Shown piece by piece: positions 8,599 through 18,229 of a stretch of 64,000 nt of DNA. Position 1 is the first letter of the stretch. Every line of letters begins with the position of its first letter. This DNA is from a gamma proteobacterium SCGC AAA168-P09. GTDB lineage: Bacteria; Pseudomonadota; Gammaproteobacteria; Magnimaribacterales; D2472. The translations under genes and the position numbers were made by a program. The notes under the pieces were generated by a model, which ran no database searches, was not told the origin of the DNA, and worked only from the letters and a program-made list of their open reading frames with translations. The DNA is taken from NCBI GenBank assembly GCA_000385055.1, contig ARRL01000005.1:25098-89097 (forward strand), given 5' to 3'.

Positions 8599-10239
8599 AT
8601 GTCCTACGAGGTTTTAGCAAGAAAATATAGACCAACTAATTTCGATGAAGTTGTCGGGCAAGATCATATAATTCAAGCATTATCAAATAGCATTTTGCAG
8701 GATAGAATGCATCAAGCATTTATCTTTTCTGGCACTAGAGGTGTAGGCAAAACTACATTAGGAAGAATTTTAGCTAAATGTTTAAACTGCTTATCCGCTG
8801 ATTCCCCTGTTTCAACTCCATGTAATAGTTGTTCAAATTGTGAGGAGATAAAACTTGGAAGATCTTTAGATTTTTATGAACAAGATGCAGCTTCGCAAAG
8901 AGGCATAGATGCAATGAAAGGTCTTCTACAAACCGTTCCTCAATCTCCATCAAATGGACGTTTTAAAGTTTATCTTTTAGATGAAGCTCATATGTTAACT
9001 ACCGAAAGCTTTAATGCTTTGCTGAAAAATCTTGAAGAACCACCAAAGCATGTGGTCTTTATTCTTGCTACCACCAACCCTGAAAAGTTGCCAAAAACTG
9101 TTCAATCAAGATGTCTACAACTAAATTTAAAAACTGTTGGAGGGGTCGTTCTCTCCAGTCATTTAAAAATGATTCTAGAGTCTGAAAAAATTAATTTTGA
9201 TGATGAGAGTATTGAACTTATATCCGATGCTGCATCTGGTTCTGTTAGAGATGCATTAACTCTTTTAGATCAAGCTATTGCTCATGGAAGTGGGGTATTA
9301 GAAGCTGAAAATGTAAAAAAGTTATTAGGAACCATAGATGATTCTCATTTAATATCAATGCTTCATTCCGTCATAGATGGTTCAGGGCAATCGGCGTTTG
9401 ACGATCTTGCAAAGATCGAAGAGTTATCTCCTGAATATGAAATTATTTTGAAAAGTATAATTTCTGTTTTACATAAAACTTCTCTAGAAAAGGTTTTACA
9501 GAATACAACTGATGAGAATATCAAAGGTCTAGCAATAAAAATTGATGATGAGTTTTGTCAACTTTTATATGAGATAGCTGTTAATTCATATTCAAAGTTT
9601 AATGTTCATCCTAATCCCAAGGAGGCACTAGAAATATGTATTTTAAGAATGTTAGCTTTTAACCCACTTCATAAGCTTGACGCGCAACCAAACAAACAAA
9701 ACACAGAAAAAAAAAATTTAAAAACTGATCATCCACTTAACATTACCCAAGAAAATTTTTCTAAAAAAATTAATACTAACGCAATATCTGATGATAAAAA
9801 GCAGGAGACAAAAGTAATAGAAACTATTATTAATACCGATCCTTCAAAAAGTGCAGCTGTCATAAGCAATGATCAATGGATTCAAATTTTTAACTCTTTA
9901 TCATTAAGCCCATTTGCTAGAAATTATTTTGGCTATTTAGAGTTTGAATCTTTTAATAATCTGGCTTTAGTTTTAATTGGTTCAGATGAAGATAATAAAA
10001 TACCAGAAAATGTTCATATGGAATTTAAGTCTGCTTGTGAAGAGTATTTTAAAAAAACTATCTCAATTAAAGTTAAGAATGGCAGCTCTTCGAAATCTCC
10101 TATTCATGCTAAAGAGAAACAAGAATCTGATAGACAATCAAAAGCTGAAAAAGATGTATTATCAGATCCATCTATTCAAAAGTTCTTGGATAAATTTGAT
10201 GGTAATATTAAAGACGGATCAATTAAACCTATAAATTAA
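8599..10239 (+). CDS. dnaX: DNA polymerase III subunit gamma/tau
   Basis: The 546-residue clamp-loader ATPase has Walker A GTRGVGKT at residues 45-52 and a zinc module with Cys 64, 75, 78 and 81. It also has a Walker B LLDEAH near 127 and a sensor-1 TTNPEKLP segment. The AAA+ and collar domains end near residue 365. Beyond that is a polar linker and a C-terminal tau-like domain, which is shorter than in E. coli (643 aa). A run of ten A at 9707-9716, right at the collar/linker border, could allow a truncated gamma form (see findings). The next gene, recR, starts one base after the stop, and the ybaB gene often found between them is absent. Confidence 0.95.
   Translation: MSYEVLARKYRPTNFDEVVGQDHIIQALSNSILQDRMHQAFIFSGTRGVGKTTLGRILAKCLNCLSADSPVSTPCNSCSNCEEIKLGRSLDFYEQDAASQRGIDAMKGLLQTVPQSPSNGRFKVYLLDEAHMLTTESFNALLKNLEEPPKHVVFILATTNPEKLPKTVQSRCLQLNLKTVGGVVLSSHLKMILESEKINFDDESIELISDAASGSVRDALTLLDQAIAHGSGVLEAENVKKLLGTIDDSHLISMLHSVIDGSGQSAFDDLAKIEELSPEYEIILKSIISVLHKTSLEKVLQNTTDENIKGLAIKIDDEFCQLLYEIAVNSYSKFNVHPNPKEALEICILRMLAFNPLHKLDAQPNKQNTEKKNLKTDHPLNITQENFSKKINTNAISDDKKQETKVIETIINTDPSKSAAVISNDQWIQIFNSLSLSPFARNYFGYLEFESFNNLALVLIGSDEDNKIPENVHMEFKSACEEYFKKTISIKVKNGSSSKSPIHAKEKQESDRQSKAEKDVLSDPSIQKFLDKFDGNIKDGSIKPIN
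9707..9716 (+). promoter_or_regulatory. candidate slippage run (ten A) inside dnaX
   Basis: Ten consecutive A residues follow GAA codon 370 of dnaX. Adding one A leads to a TGA at 9726-9728, giving a 376-residue product. Losing one A leads to a TAA at 9719-9721, giving 373 residues. Both products would stop just past the clamp-loader core, as gamma does in other bacteria. Whether slippage happens is not shown by the sequence. Confidence 0.35.
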
Positions 10240-10240
10240 A

Positions 10241-10837
10241 ATGCATCAAGACCTCCTAAATGATCTAATTAATGCCTTAACAATTCTCCCAGGGATTGGA
10301 AAAAAATCAGCTCAAAGAATGGCATTATATTTACTTGATAGAAACAAGGATGGTGCAAGTGTTCTTGCAAATACCATGTTAGATGCACTAGAAAATATTA
10401 GCAGGTGTTCAAGATGTAGAATGCTTACCTCTAATATTTTATGTAAAGTTTGTTCAGATACCTCAAGGGATAGTACAAGTATTTGTGTTGTTGAAAGCCC
10501 GTCTGATATTTTAGCTATTGAGTCTACTGGAGGTTATAGAGGTAAATATTTTGTTCTTCTTGGGAGGCTCTCACCTATAGAAGGGGTAAGTCCAGAAGAC
10601 CTTGGTATTAATGATTTTTTAAAACTCATTAAGCTTGAAAATATTGAAGAAGTTATTTTGGCAACTAGCTCTACTGTAGAGGGCGATGCTACTGCAATTT
10701 ATATTAAAGATCATATAAAAGGGATTAAAGTCTCTAGAATTTCATATGGAATTCCTATTGGCGGAGAGTTAGAGTATGTTGATGGAAATACTATCGCAAG
10801 AGCAATTCAAGGGAGAACAGAAATAAATGTCGATTAA
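10241..10837 (+). CDS. recR: recombination protein RecR
   Basis: The 198-residue protein matches RecR in length and order: helix-hairpin-helix [16 protein letters not shown] (residues 13-28), a four-Cys zinc finger (56, 59, 68, 71), and a Toprim domain from about residue 79 ([14 protein letters not shown]). It ends in the Walker-B-like [15 protein letters not shown]. RecR works with RecO and RecF to load RecA on gapped DNA. It is sandwiched between dnaX and dcd, overlapping dcd by 11 bases, so the three are probably one transcript. Confidence 0.95.
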   Translation: MHQDLLNDLINALTILPGIGKKSAQRMALYLLDRNKDGASVLANTMLDALENISRCSRCRMLTSNILCKVCSDTSRDSTSICVVESPSDILAIESTGGYRGKYFVLLGRLSPIEGVSPEDLGINDFLKLIKLENIEEVILATSSTVEGDATAIYIKDHIKGIKVSRISYGIPIGGELEYVDGNTIARAIQGRTEINVD

Positions 10838-11396
10838 ATCAGATAAATGGATATCAGAGATGTCTAAAAATAAAAAAATGATAGAGCCTTTTTCAGAGAA
10901 TCAGGTTCGAATAGATGAAAAGGGGGACAAGCTTATTTCTTATGGTGTTTCAAGTTATGGATATGATGTTAGATGTTCAAATGAATTCAAGGTATTTACT
11001 AATATTCATTCAGCAATAGTTGATCCTAAATCTTTTGATGCAAAAAGTTTTGTGGATATAGAATCTGATATATGCATTATTCCCCCTAACTCATTCGCTC
11101 TTGCAAGAACCATTGAGTATTTCAGAATTCCAAGAAATGTCTTAACAATATGCCTTGGTAAATCTACTTATGCTAGATGCGGAATAATAGTCAATGTCAC
11201 TCCTCTTGAGCCTGAATGGGAAGGTCATGTGACACTAGAATTTTCAAATACAACCAATCTTCCAGCTAAAATATATGCTGGTGAAGGTGTTGCTCAAATG
11301 CTGTTCTTTGAGTCTGATGAAGAATGTGAAACAAGTTATAAAGATAGAGGTGGGAAGTATCAAGGACAAACAGGAGTAACCTTACCCAAGACTTAA
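10827..11396 (+). CDS. dcd: dCTP deaminase
   Basis: The 189-residue enzyme converts dCTP to dUTP for thymidylate synthesis. Diagnostic stretches are [12 protein letters not shown] near residue 38, [10 protein letters not shown] with the catalytic-region Ser-x-x-Ala-Arg, and [18 protein letters not shown] with the active-site Glu. [10 protein letters not shown] follows. It overlaps the end of recR by 11 bases. Its last 15 bases overlap, tail to tail, with the DUF3108 gene on the opposite strand. Confidence 0.93.
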   Translation: MSIKSDKWISEMSKNKKMIEPFSENQVRIDEKGDKLISYGVSSYGYDVRCSNEFKVFTNIHSAIVDPKSFDAKSFVDIESDICIIPPNSFALARTIEYFRIPRNVLTICLGKSTYARCGIIVNVTPLEPEWEGHVTLEFSNTTNLPAKIYAGEGVAQMLFFESDEECETSYKDRGGKYQGQTGVTLPKT

Positions 11397-12062
11397 TATC
11401 TCTAGCAGCTCAAGTTTTTGATTTCTTTCAGGCCCTGTGTCTATTATCTTAAGAAACATATAATCAATATCTGGAATCAGATAATATAAAGTTTCTCTAT
11501 TTTCTTTTTCTCTAAATCTCTTTAAGACAACACATTCGTAGTTGTTCCCACTTAAAACACATGATTCATTTCTTATTATTTTATAAAAATTGTCCTGTAT
11601 CTTTCCATTCTTTACTTCTAACAATTTTAATGAAAATTCATTCATTCCTTGAAGTAGATTTAATCTAATTTGAATTTGAGCACTCAAGGGATCAACAGAT
11701 TCAATATCTGCATTTAGAGGTACATTCCATGAGTCTCTTCCAATGGAGCTAAGAGTTTGATTTTCATAATTGTAGATTATCTCTTGATCTCTATTTACAA
11801 ATTTAGGCTTAACTTTAATGATGTAGTCTTTGGAAATGATTTTAGAGTTTTTTATAAAAAACCTAGATTCAAAGCTCATAGATGCAAGAAGATTTTTAGC
11901 TTTAAAGCCTAAGCTATAGCCGTTATCATTCTTAGAAAACTTTCTTATACCCTCAATATTAATTTCATCTGATTCAAAAGAATATCTTGCTTCATAGTCA
12001 GATATTTCAATTGCATTGATTCCAAAGCTAATAACGAAAATTAAAAGTAATTTATATTTCAT
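11382..12062 (-). CDS. DUF3108-type periplasmic protein
   Basis: The 226-residue product has a signal peptide ([17 protein letters not shown]) and then an all-beta-looking domain. It opens with [20 protein letters not shown] and contains [13 protein letters not shown] and a C-terminal [14 protein letters not shown]. This order fits DUF3108, whose members are often encoded beside purN/purM in gammaproteobacteria, as here. Function is unknown and an envelope role is inferred from export. It overlaps purN by 11 bases at its start, implying coupling. Confidence 0.75.
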   Translation of the reverse strand: MKYKLLLIFVISFGINAIEISDYEARYSFESDEINIEGIRKFSKNDNGYSLGFKAKNLLASMSFESRFFIKNSKIISKDYIIKVKPKFVNRDQEIIYNYENQTLSSIGRDSWNVPLNADIESVDPLSAQIQIRLNLLQGMNEFSLKLLEVKNGKIQDNFYKIIRNESCVLSGNNYECVVLKRFREKENRETLYYLIPDIDYMFLKIIDTGPERNQKLELLEILSLG

Positions 12063-12699
12063 ATTTATTGTAAATAATATAATCTTTGGTTTTTATATTT
12101 TTAAATTTTACTTGATTTGAATTTAGTGAAATTTTATCTTCGCATATGTATTTGATAATTTCAGGATACATTAAATGTTCTATTTTATGAATTCTATCTA
12201 CTAGAGAGTTAATGTCATCAAATGTTTTTGTTTTAATTTCTCCTTGTGCAATAAGTGGACCACAATCTAGCTCCGAAGTAACATAATGAATCGAAACACC
12301 ATGAATAATATCTCTATTTTTTATAACCTCTTGATGAGTATTTAATCCTGGATATTTTGGTAATAGAGAAGGATGGATATTAATAATTTTTCCAATAAAT
12401 TTTTTAGTTAATTTTTCCGTAAGGATCCTCATAAAACCTGCAAGAACTATTAAATCAGGACTTAAGTCATCCAAAATCCTTATTAACTCATTATCAAATT
12501 CATCTCTCGATAAATAGTCTTTATGATTAATTGCAATATTATCAATATTTGCAGAATTTGCTCTTTGCAGAGCATAAGCGCCTGGATTGTTGCTTATAAC
12601 GCATTTAATCTCAGCATTAATGTATTTAATATTGCAATTATCAATTATGGCTTGAAGATTACTACCACTACCCGAAACTAAAACAACAATACTTTTCAT
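12052..12699 (-). CDS. purN: phosphoribosylglycinamide formyltransferase
   Basis: PurN transfers a formyl group from 10-formyl-THF to GAR in purine synthesis. The N-terminal phosphate-binding motif VLVSGSGSNLQAI is present, as is the catalytic segment INIHPSLLPKYPGLNTH carrying the Asn and His. The Asp lies in HYVTSELDCGPLIAQGEI. At 215 residues the length is normal. It starts 4 bases downstream of purM on the same strand, so the pair forms the usual purMN operon. Confidence 0.95.
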   Translation of the reverse strand: MKSIVVLVSGSGSNLQAIIDNCNIKYINAEIKCVISNNPGAYALQRANSANIDNIAINHKDYLSRDEFDNELIRILDDLSPDLIVLAGFMRILTEKLTKKFIGKIINIHPSLLPKYPGLNTHQEVIKNRDIIHGVSIHYVTSELDCGPLIAQGEIKTKTFDDINSLVDRIHKIEHLMYPEIIKYICEDKISLNSNQVKFKNIKTKDYIIYNKYEI

Positions 12700-12703
12700 T
12701 AAA

Positions 12704-13735
12704 TTATTTAAAAACTATTGAATTATTAGCATTCTTATCAACAACGTTTCCAATAATAAAAGATTTAAAATTATGCTTACTAATTTCTTTCATTAGCGGC
12801 TCTGAGTCTTCCTTTCTTACTATTAAAACCATTCCAATTCCACAGTTAAAGATTCTATACATATCAAGATTACTTAGATGGCCATTAATTTGAAGCCATT
12901 TAAAAATTTTAGGCATATCCCATGAATTAGTATCAATATTTACTGCAAGGTTTTTTGGAATTGATCTTGGTATATTTTCTGTTAAACCACCTCCAGTGAT
13001 ATGTGCCATGCCATGTATAGTAAATTTTTTAAGAAGTCCCATAATCAAATTGGGGTAAAGGTGAGTGGGCTTCAATGCTAGGTCAACCAAATTATCATAA
13101 TCTTCAATACTTAATTTTGTTTCTTTGATTATTTTTCTTATAAGCGAAAAACCGTTCGAGTGAGGTCCGCTAGATTCAATTCCAATTAAAACATCATTTT
13201 TTTTAATAGTTTTGTTGTTTATAACTCTATCTTCATCAACACATCCAACAGAAAACCCTGCAAGATCAAAGTTTTTTCCTACATAATGACCAGGCATTTC
13301 AGCAGTCTCACCTCCAAGCAATGCGCAACTGGAATCCCTACATGCTTTAGCTATACTTTTAATAACCCTAGATGCTTCACTAATCTCTAATTTTGATGAG
13401 GCAAAATAATCTAGAAAAAATAAAGGCTTAGCTCCACAAACAATCAAGTCATTAACGCACATTCCTACAAGATCTTGTCCTATATTATCAAGTTTATTAG
13501 ACTCTTGTGCGAGCGCTACTTTAGTTCCTACGCCATCTGTACATGCAACTAGTATGGGGTTTTTATATTCTTTATCGAGTCTAAACATACCAGCAAATCC
13601 TCCAATATTTCCCAATACATTGTGATTGTGGGAAGAGGCAACATCTTCTTTAATAAGATCAACAAGATCGTTGCCTGCATCAATATCTACACCAGCAGAT
13701 TTATAAGGATCATTTTCTATAATTTCTTTTGTCAT
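12704..13735 (-). CDS. purM: phosphoribosylformylglycinamidine cyclo-ligase (AIR synthase)
   Basis: The 343-residue enzyme closes the imidazole ring in purine synthesis, using ATP. Typical segments are YKSAGVDIDAGNDLV at the start, TDGVGTKVALAQE, GGETAEMPGHY, GIESSGPHSNGFSLIR and HITGGGLTENIPR. The length matches E. coli PurM (345). Its start codon faces the DUF2066 gene, leaving only a very short divergent region that must carry any promoter for both directions. Confidence 0.96.
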   Translation of the reverse strand: MTKEIIENDPYKSAGVDIDAGNDLVDLIKEDVASSHNHNVLGNIGGFAGMFRLDKEYKNPILVACTDGVGTKVALAQESNKLDNIGQDLVGMCVNDLIVCGAKPLFFLDYFASSKLEISEASRVIKSIAKACRDSSCALLGGETAEMPGHYVGKNFDLAGFSVGCVDEDRVINNKTIKKNDVLIGIESSGPHSNGFSLIRKIIKETKLSIEDYDNLVDLALKPTHLYPNLIMGLLKKFTIHGMAHITGGGLTENIPRSIPKNLAVNIDTNSWDMPKIFKWLQINGHLSNLDMYRIFNCGIGMVLIVRKEDSEPLMKEISKHNFKSFIIGNVVDKNANNSIVFK

Positions 13736-13758
13736 TTAGAATACTCATTGTGAAACAA

Positions 13759-14778
13759 ATGCATAACAATTTTATTAAACATTTTATAGTAGGTCTTATT
13801 ATCTTTTCTAATCTGTCCTTTGGAAAGGAATTTAATGAACTTTTTACTATATATGAGCCCATTGAAAATTCTTCTAGTATAGAATCTTCTATCAACTCCT
13901 CATTCAACAATCTTATTTTTAGAGTTAGTGGCTCAAATTCACCATCAAATATATGGAAGATTATAAACTCCGGTTCATCTAGAAAAGATTTTATTACCAG
14001 CTACTCTATTAAAAACTATGATGGTAATAGTTTTTTGGAGGTAAAATTTAACCAAGACAAGGTAATTTCAAAGTTTAAAGAACTATCAATCCCAATTATT
14101 AGTCACTCAAGGCCAGTGATATTTTTTTTAATTGAAGTGGAGTCAGGCTCAGAAACTTCATATTTTATATCGCAAGAATCCAATACAGCTTTTGATAATA
14201 TATTTATAAATACACTTGATAGGCTCTCAAAACAAAGAGGTATTTTTTTAGAGTTACCAATCTTTGATTTAGAAGACCAAAGAATATTATCAGACTCCAA
14301 TATTTTATCTTCCCCTAAAGAATACCTAATTTCTAAATATGATTTTGATAATCTTTTAGATATAAAACTAATAAATCTAGGATTTAATGAGTGGTCTTTT
14401 TCTGGAGATATAAATGCTGCTATTTCAAGTGGGTCATACAAAACAGACATAGAAACTATTTTTTTAGAGCATTTAGAGTCTATTATATCTGCAGCCTTAA
14501 AAGATTTGGTTATAGACACCACCAATGTTTTTGTTACTAAAATTCACGTGAGGGGCATAAACTCATATGAAGATTATAAAATTTCAAAAGACAAATTATT
14601 AAAATTAATAGCTATATCTGATTTAGAGATTCTTAGCTTTAAAAATAATACAATAGAGTATAAAGCTACTATTATGGGCGATATGAATTCCCTTCAAAGA
14701 GATGTTCAAAATAATAGTTTTTTTGATATTAATAATCTTAATAAATCAGAGGCACTAAATTTAGTTTATTTAAAATGA
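13759..14778 (+). CDS. DUF2066-type exported protein
   Basis: From the ATG at 13759 the product is 339 residues and begins with a good signal peptide (MHNNFIKHFIVGLIIFSNLSFG). An in-frame ATG at 13729 would overlap the purM start and put ten residues before the signal, so it is less likely. The body contains LIFRVSGSNSPSN and a long Ser/Asp/Ile-rich domain. The location between purM and pgsA/hda, and the layout, match DUF2066 proteins of gammaproteobacteria. The role is unknown. It overlaps the next gene by 4 bases (ATGA). Confidence 0.75.
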   Translation: MHNNFIKHFIVGLIIFSNLSFGKEFNELFTIYEPIENSSSIESSINSSFNNLIFRVSGSNSPSNIWKIINSGSSRKDFITSYSIKNYDGNSFLEVKFNQDKVISKFKELSIPIISHSRPVIFFLIEVESGSETSYFISQESNTAFDNIFINTLDRLSKQRGIFLELPIFDLEDQRILSDSNILSSPKEYLISKYDFDNLLDIKLINLGFNEWSFSGDINAAISSGSYKTDIETIFLEHLESIISAALKDLVIDTTNVFVTKIHVRGINSYEDYKISKDKLLKLIAISDLEILSFKNNTIEYKATIMGDMNSLQRDVQNNSFFDINNLNKSEALNLVYLK

Positions 14779-15326
14779 GTAAATATTTTATCTTTATACC
14801 AAATCTTTTATCAATAATAAGAATAGGGCTTGTTTACCCAATTTTAAATAATATTTTAATGAGCAACTTCTTAGTTAGTCTTGGCTATTTTTTAATTGCT
14901 TCTTTGACTGATGCTTTAGATGGGTTTCTTGCAAGACGAATGAATTGGCAAACCTATCTAGGCACCATATTAGATCCTGTAGCTGATAAGCTTTTATTGT
15001 CAGGAACTATACTTTTTCTATGGCTTAATTCATACATTCCTATATATATATTTGTGATATTTATTGGAAGAGACATAGCAATTCTTTTAGGAGCTGCCGT
15101 CCATATGACTTTAATAGAATCAGAAACACCACTTCCTAATATTTTAGGAAAGCTTACTACAGGGCTTCAAATAGCATATATTGTTATTGTTTTTATATTT
15201 GAGATCTTTAAAGTTGTTGCTTCCTTATTACTGCTTGATATTTTCATCGTAATAGTTACCTTACTTAGTCTTTTTGTATATGCCCGAAACTGGTTCTCAA
15301 GTTTGAATGAATATCATAATGAATAA
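14775..15326 (+). CDS. CDP-alcohol phosphatidyltransferase (PgsA-like)
   Basis: The 183-residue membrane enzyme carries the family signature D-G-x2-A-R-x8-G-x3-D-x3-D as TDALDGFLARRMNWQTYLGT followed by ILDPVADK (residues about 46-74). The size and the opening FIPNLLSIIRIGLVYP fit phosphatidylglycerophosphate synthase-like proteins that swap CMP for glycerol-3-phosphate or another alcohol. It is shorter than some PgsA and the acceptor is not certain. The gene overlaps both neighbours (4 bases upstream, 20 downstream), so it lies in one unit with DUF2066 and hda. Confidence 0.85.
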   Translation: MSKYFIFIPNLLSIIRIGLVYPILNNILMSNFLVSLGYFLIASLTDALDGFLARRMNWQTYLGTILDPVADKLLLSGTILFLWLNSYIPIYIFVIFIGRDIAILLGAAVHMTLIESETPLPNILGKLTTGLQIAYIVIVFIFEIFKVVASLLLLDIFIVIVTLLSLFVYARNWFSSLNEYHNE

Positions 15327-16005
15327 TCCAAAACAGCTTACCTTTCCATGGAATAAAGAAAATAAGTCCTCCTTCAAAGGTTTTTACCCAACAGAGTCAA
15401 ACAAACAATTACTATACTTGCTTCAAGATGCTGATTTTGTTGATGATCTATTAATTTTTGGACCTAAAGATTCAGGAAAAACATACTTACTGCAAGCCCT
15501 GTGTAATCTTGTAAACAATAATGGAAAATCTTCACTCTTTTTACCCATGAAGCAAGCAATAAAACTAAGTGCTGATATTCTTGACTCACTAGAGGCAATT
15601 GAGCTCGTTTGTTTGGATGGAATTGAGCATGTTATTGGAAATAAAGCATGGGAAACGGCGATGTTTAATCTTATTAATAGATCGCTAAACTCAAATAATA
15701 GACTAATTTTTACATCCTCTAAAAATATACATAATATGAATTTTAAATTAAATGATCTTGATTCAAGGCTTAGAAAAATTCAAAGTCACGAGCTTCATCC
15801 CCTTTCTGATAATGAAATTCTGAATGCTCTAAAGTATATAGCCGATCTTAGATCTATAGAGCTGGGTAATAAAGAGGCGCAGTATTTGCTTACTTATGCA
15901 AATAGAAATATTTCTGATTTAGTTAAGATCCTTGAGAGCCTTGATCAGCTCTCAATGGAAATGAAAAGAAGAATTACGATCCCTTTAATTAAACAAGTTA
16001 TTTAA
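15307..16005 (+). CDS. hda: DnaA-homologous regulator Hda
   Basis: The product is a DnaA-like AAA+ domain without a DNA-binding tail, 232 residues. It opens QLTFPWNKENKSSFKGFYP, then has Walker A FGPKDSGKT, a Walker-B-like VCLDGIEHV, and sensor segments LIFTSSKNIHNMNF and LDSRLRKIQSHELHPLSD. Hda with the sliding clamp stimulates ATP hydrolysis by DnaA after initiation. A clamp-binding motif near the N-terminus (QLTFPW, like Q-L-x-L-P-L) supports this. The start could be ATG 15307 or, four codons on, 15319. The latter gives the usual MN-x-P-x-QL opening. Its tail overlaps sppA by 8 bases. Confidence 0.88.
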   Translation: MNIIMNNPKQLTFPWNKENKSSFKGFYPTESNKQLLYLLQDADFVDDLLIFGPKDSGKTYLLQALCNLVNNNGKSSLFLPMKQAIKLSADILDSLEAIELVCLDGIEHVIGNKAWETAMFNLINRSLNSNNRLIFTSSKNIHNMNFKLNDLDSRLRKIQSHELHPLSDNEILNALKYIADLRSIELGNKEAQYLLTYANRNISDLVKILESLDQLSMEMKRRITIPLIKQVI

Positions 16006-17845
16006 TTTCGCAGTCAAAACAATAAGCTAAAATATTCTTTTTATTCGGATCTATTATTTTTAAGTGTTTTTCTAGAGTTGAATTTATTAATTTCAATCTT
16101 GGATCAATGTTAATTTTTATGTTTATGTTATCTAGCAATTCATTAATAAATAATTCAAATGGATCCAATGGTTTTTTATAAGTTTTAACTGAATATTCTT
16201 CAATTTCTGCAAATTTTGCAGCAGAATCTAAGGCATCTTTAAGATCACCAATCTTGTCTATAAGTCCTAAGTTTAGTGCTTTATATCCAGACCAGATTCT
16301 TCCACCAGCAATTGGGAGTACATCTTCATATGACATATCCCTATTATCAGCAACTTTATTTACAAATTTAAAATAAGTCCTATCAATACTTGATTGAATT
16401 AAATTGGTTATATTTTCAGGCATAGCTTCTCTTTCATCCCATTCACCAGCTTTAGTAGAACTTACGCCATCTACCTTTATGCCTGCCCAATCATAGATTC
16501 CATCTAAAGTTGGAACGATTCCATAAACTCCGATGGATCCTGTCAAAGTATCTTCTTCAGCCCAAATTTCATCAGAGTTCGTTGTCACCCAAACACCACC
16601 TGATGCAGCTATATCTCCCATAGAAGAAATAATAGGCCTGTCTGTTTCTTTGAATTCATTTAATGCATTAGTAATCAATTCACTTGCCCACACATCACCG
16701 CCAGGACTATTAACCCTTAAAACCATTGCTTTAACATTTTTATCTTTTGTTGCTGATTGAATATTTTTTACGATAGTATCGGAACCAGCAATACCATATG
16801 CTGCTTCTCCAGTCATAATCGCACCTTCAACATTTATTACTGCTATTTTATTTTTTGAAGGTTCTTCATCTTTCTCAATAGTTGATAAGTAGTCATATAT
16901 TGAGATGCTATCTGGAAAAGAATATTTATCATTATCTTTATTTGGATACTCCTCAAACATCCAAGCTTTTATTCCTTCTCTAGTAACCACCATATCAACT
17001 AAACCAAGCTCAAGTGCTACTTGAGCAACTTCAGGATTATCTGTCATAAGATCAATAGCAGTATCACCATATTGTTGAATAAAGCCATCCGGAAGCTTTC
17101 TTCCATCTTCCATCATGGCAGTCATTTTTTCCCACATAGGATTTGCAAATTCATTCCATGCTAACTTATCACTTTCTGACATAGAGTCTCTGGTATATGG
17201 TTCCGGTCCCGACTTAAAATCACCTGCTGTAAAAACGTTATAATTTAACTTTAAGTTTTTATATAAGTCTTTGTAGTACTCTCTTTTTCTTGTAAAACCA
17301 AAGGCGCTGACTTGCCCATACTCATTAATAAGAACTTCATTGGCTTGAGAACTTATTAAATAGGAAGCATTACCATATTGTTCTGCGTATGCTATAACCC
17401 TTTTCCCACTATCTTTTACATTTTTTACGGCTTCAGCTAATTTAAATGCTGATGCCCAATACATTCCAAGTTCAGATACATTCACATAAACTGCCGCAAG
17501 GTTTTCATCAGTTGCAGCATTGTTTAAAACGTCTAATAAATCTTGCAACTCATGTTGATCTACTGCATTTGCCTCATTAAGAATAGTATTTAGATCAAAA
17601 TTACCACCAATGTTTACTTCAGAGTCAACAACAACGCCAATAGGCTTAAACCAAAGAATTTTATCTTTTGTATCTATTTCGTCTTGGCTTCCAAACATTG
17701 AGCCAACACCACCTAAAATGGAAAAAGTAATTACTATTAATACTAAAGCAGTAACTGAATTTACAATGATCTTTCTGGTTTTGGTAAGAAAGCCATCTGC
17801 TATAGCCCAAATTGATTTTTTCTCTGTCATAATATATTTCTCCAA
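15998..17845 (-). CDS. sppA: signal peptide peptidase SppA, 67K type
   Basis: The 615-residue membrane-anchored serine peptidase cleaves leftover signal peptides in the inner membrane. After an N-terminal anchor (residues about 30-50) come two tandem peptidase-S49 domains, as in E. coli SppA. The general-base Lys is in GDFKSGPEPYTRDSM of the first domain. The nucleophile Ser is in MGDIAASGGVWV of the second, preceded by VNSPGGDVWASEL. The start may instead be the Met five codons later at 17830. It is the last gene before a strand change and overlaps hda tail to tail. Confidence 0.92.
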   Translation of the reverse strand: MEKYIMTEKKSIWAIADGFLTKTRKIIVNSVTALVLIVITFSILGGVGSMFGSQDEIDTKDKILWFKPIGVVVDSEVNIGGNFDLNTILNEANAVDQHELQDLLDVLNNAATDENLAAVYVNVSELGMYWASAFKLAEAVKNVKDSGKRVIAYAEQYGNASYLISSQANEVLINEYGQVSAFGFTRKREYYKDLYKNLKLNYNVFTAGDFKSGPEPYTRDSMSESDKLAWNEFANPMWEKMTAMMEDGRKLPDGFIQQYGDTAIDLMTDNPEVAQVALELGLVDMVVTREGIKAWMFEEYPNKDNDKYSFPDSISIYDYLSTIEKDEEPSKNKIAVINVEGAIMTGEAAYGIAGSDTIVKNIQSATKDKNVKAMVLRVNSPGGDVWASELITNALNEFKETDRPIISSMGDIAASGGVWVTTNSDEIWAEEDTLTGSIGVYGIVPTLDGIYDWAGIKVDGVSSTKAGEWDEREAMPENITNLIQSSIDRTYFKFVNKVADNRDMSYEDVLPIAGGRIWSGYKALNLGLIDKIGDLKDALDSAAKFAEIEEYSVKTYKKPLDPFELFINELLDNINIKINIDPRLKLINSTLEKHLKIIDPNKKNILAYCFDCEIK

Positions 17846-17896
17846 CGAATAAGGTAACTGATGATAGATTAGAGCGGATTAAATGTAAAGTAAGCT

Positions 17897-18229
17897 TTAC
17901 ATATTTTTACGTATATTTTTAGGAGCAAAGATAGAAAATATAAAAAATGAAACTATTAAAATTATCTCAACTAAATCAAATATATATGGAGTAATTCCAA
18001 ATACTCGTAAGGATGAGGACATAAAGTAAATAAGAATTATAAAAGCAAAGCTTTGATATGCCTTGATTGAAAGCTTATTGGCAAAAGGCAAAAAGATTAA
18101 AAAAGGAAATGACCAAAAAATAAAAAAGAACATTTCAGTTCTTCCATCTATAACTGTTATAAATTTAACAAAGATTAATAAAAAAATTAGAGTATTTGCA
18201 CACACTCTTAGGGTTTTATTAGTAAGCAT
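17897..18229 (-). CDS. DUF2069-like small membrane protein
   Basis: The 110-residue product has four hydrophobic helices and a basic C-terminus (FAPKNIRKNM). It includes a polar IDGRTEMFFFIFWSFPFLI turn typical of DUF2069 proteins. These are commonly encoded directly after wrbA-like genes in gammaproteobacteria, and here it overlaps the wrbA-like gene by 11 bases. Function is unknown. The inner-membrane location is inferred from hydrophobicity alone. Confidence 0.75.
   Translation of the reverse strand: MLTNKTLRVCANTLIFLLIFVKFITVIDGRTEMFFFIFWSFPFLIFLPFANKLSIKAYQSFAFIILIYFMSSSLRVFGITPYIFDLVEIILIVSFFIFSIFAPKNIRKNM

Noticed and set aside
14103..14525. 140-codon minus-strand ORF
   Set aside because: Antisense to the DUF2066 gene and without start signal or recognisable domain.
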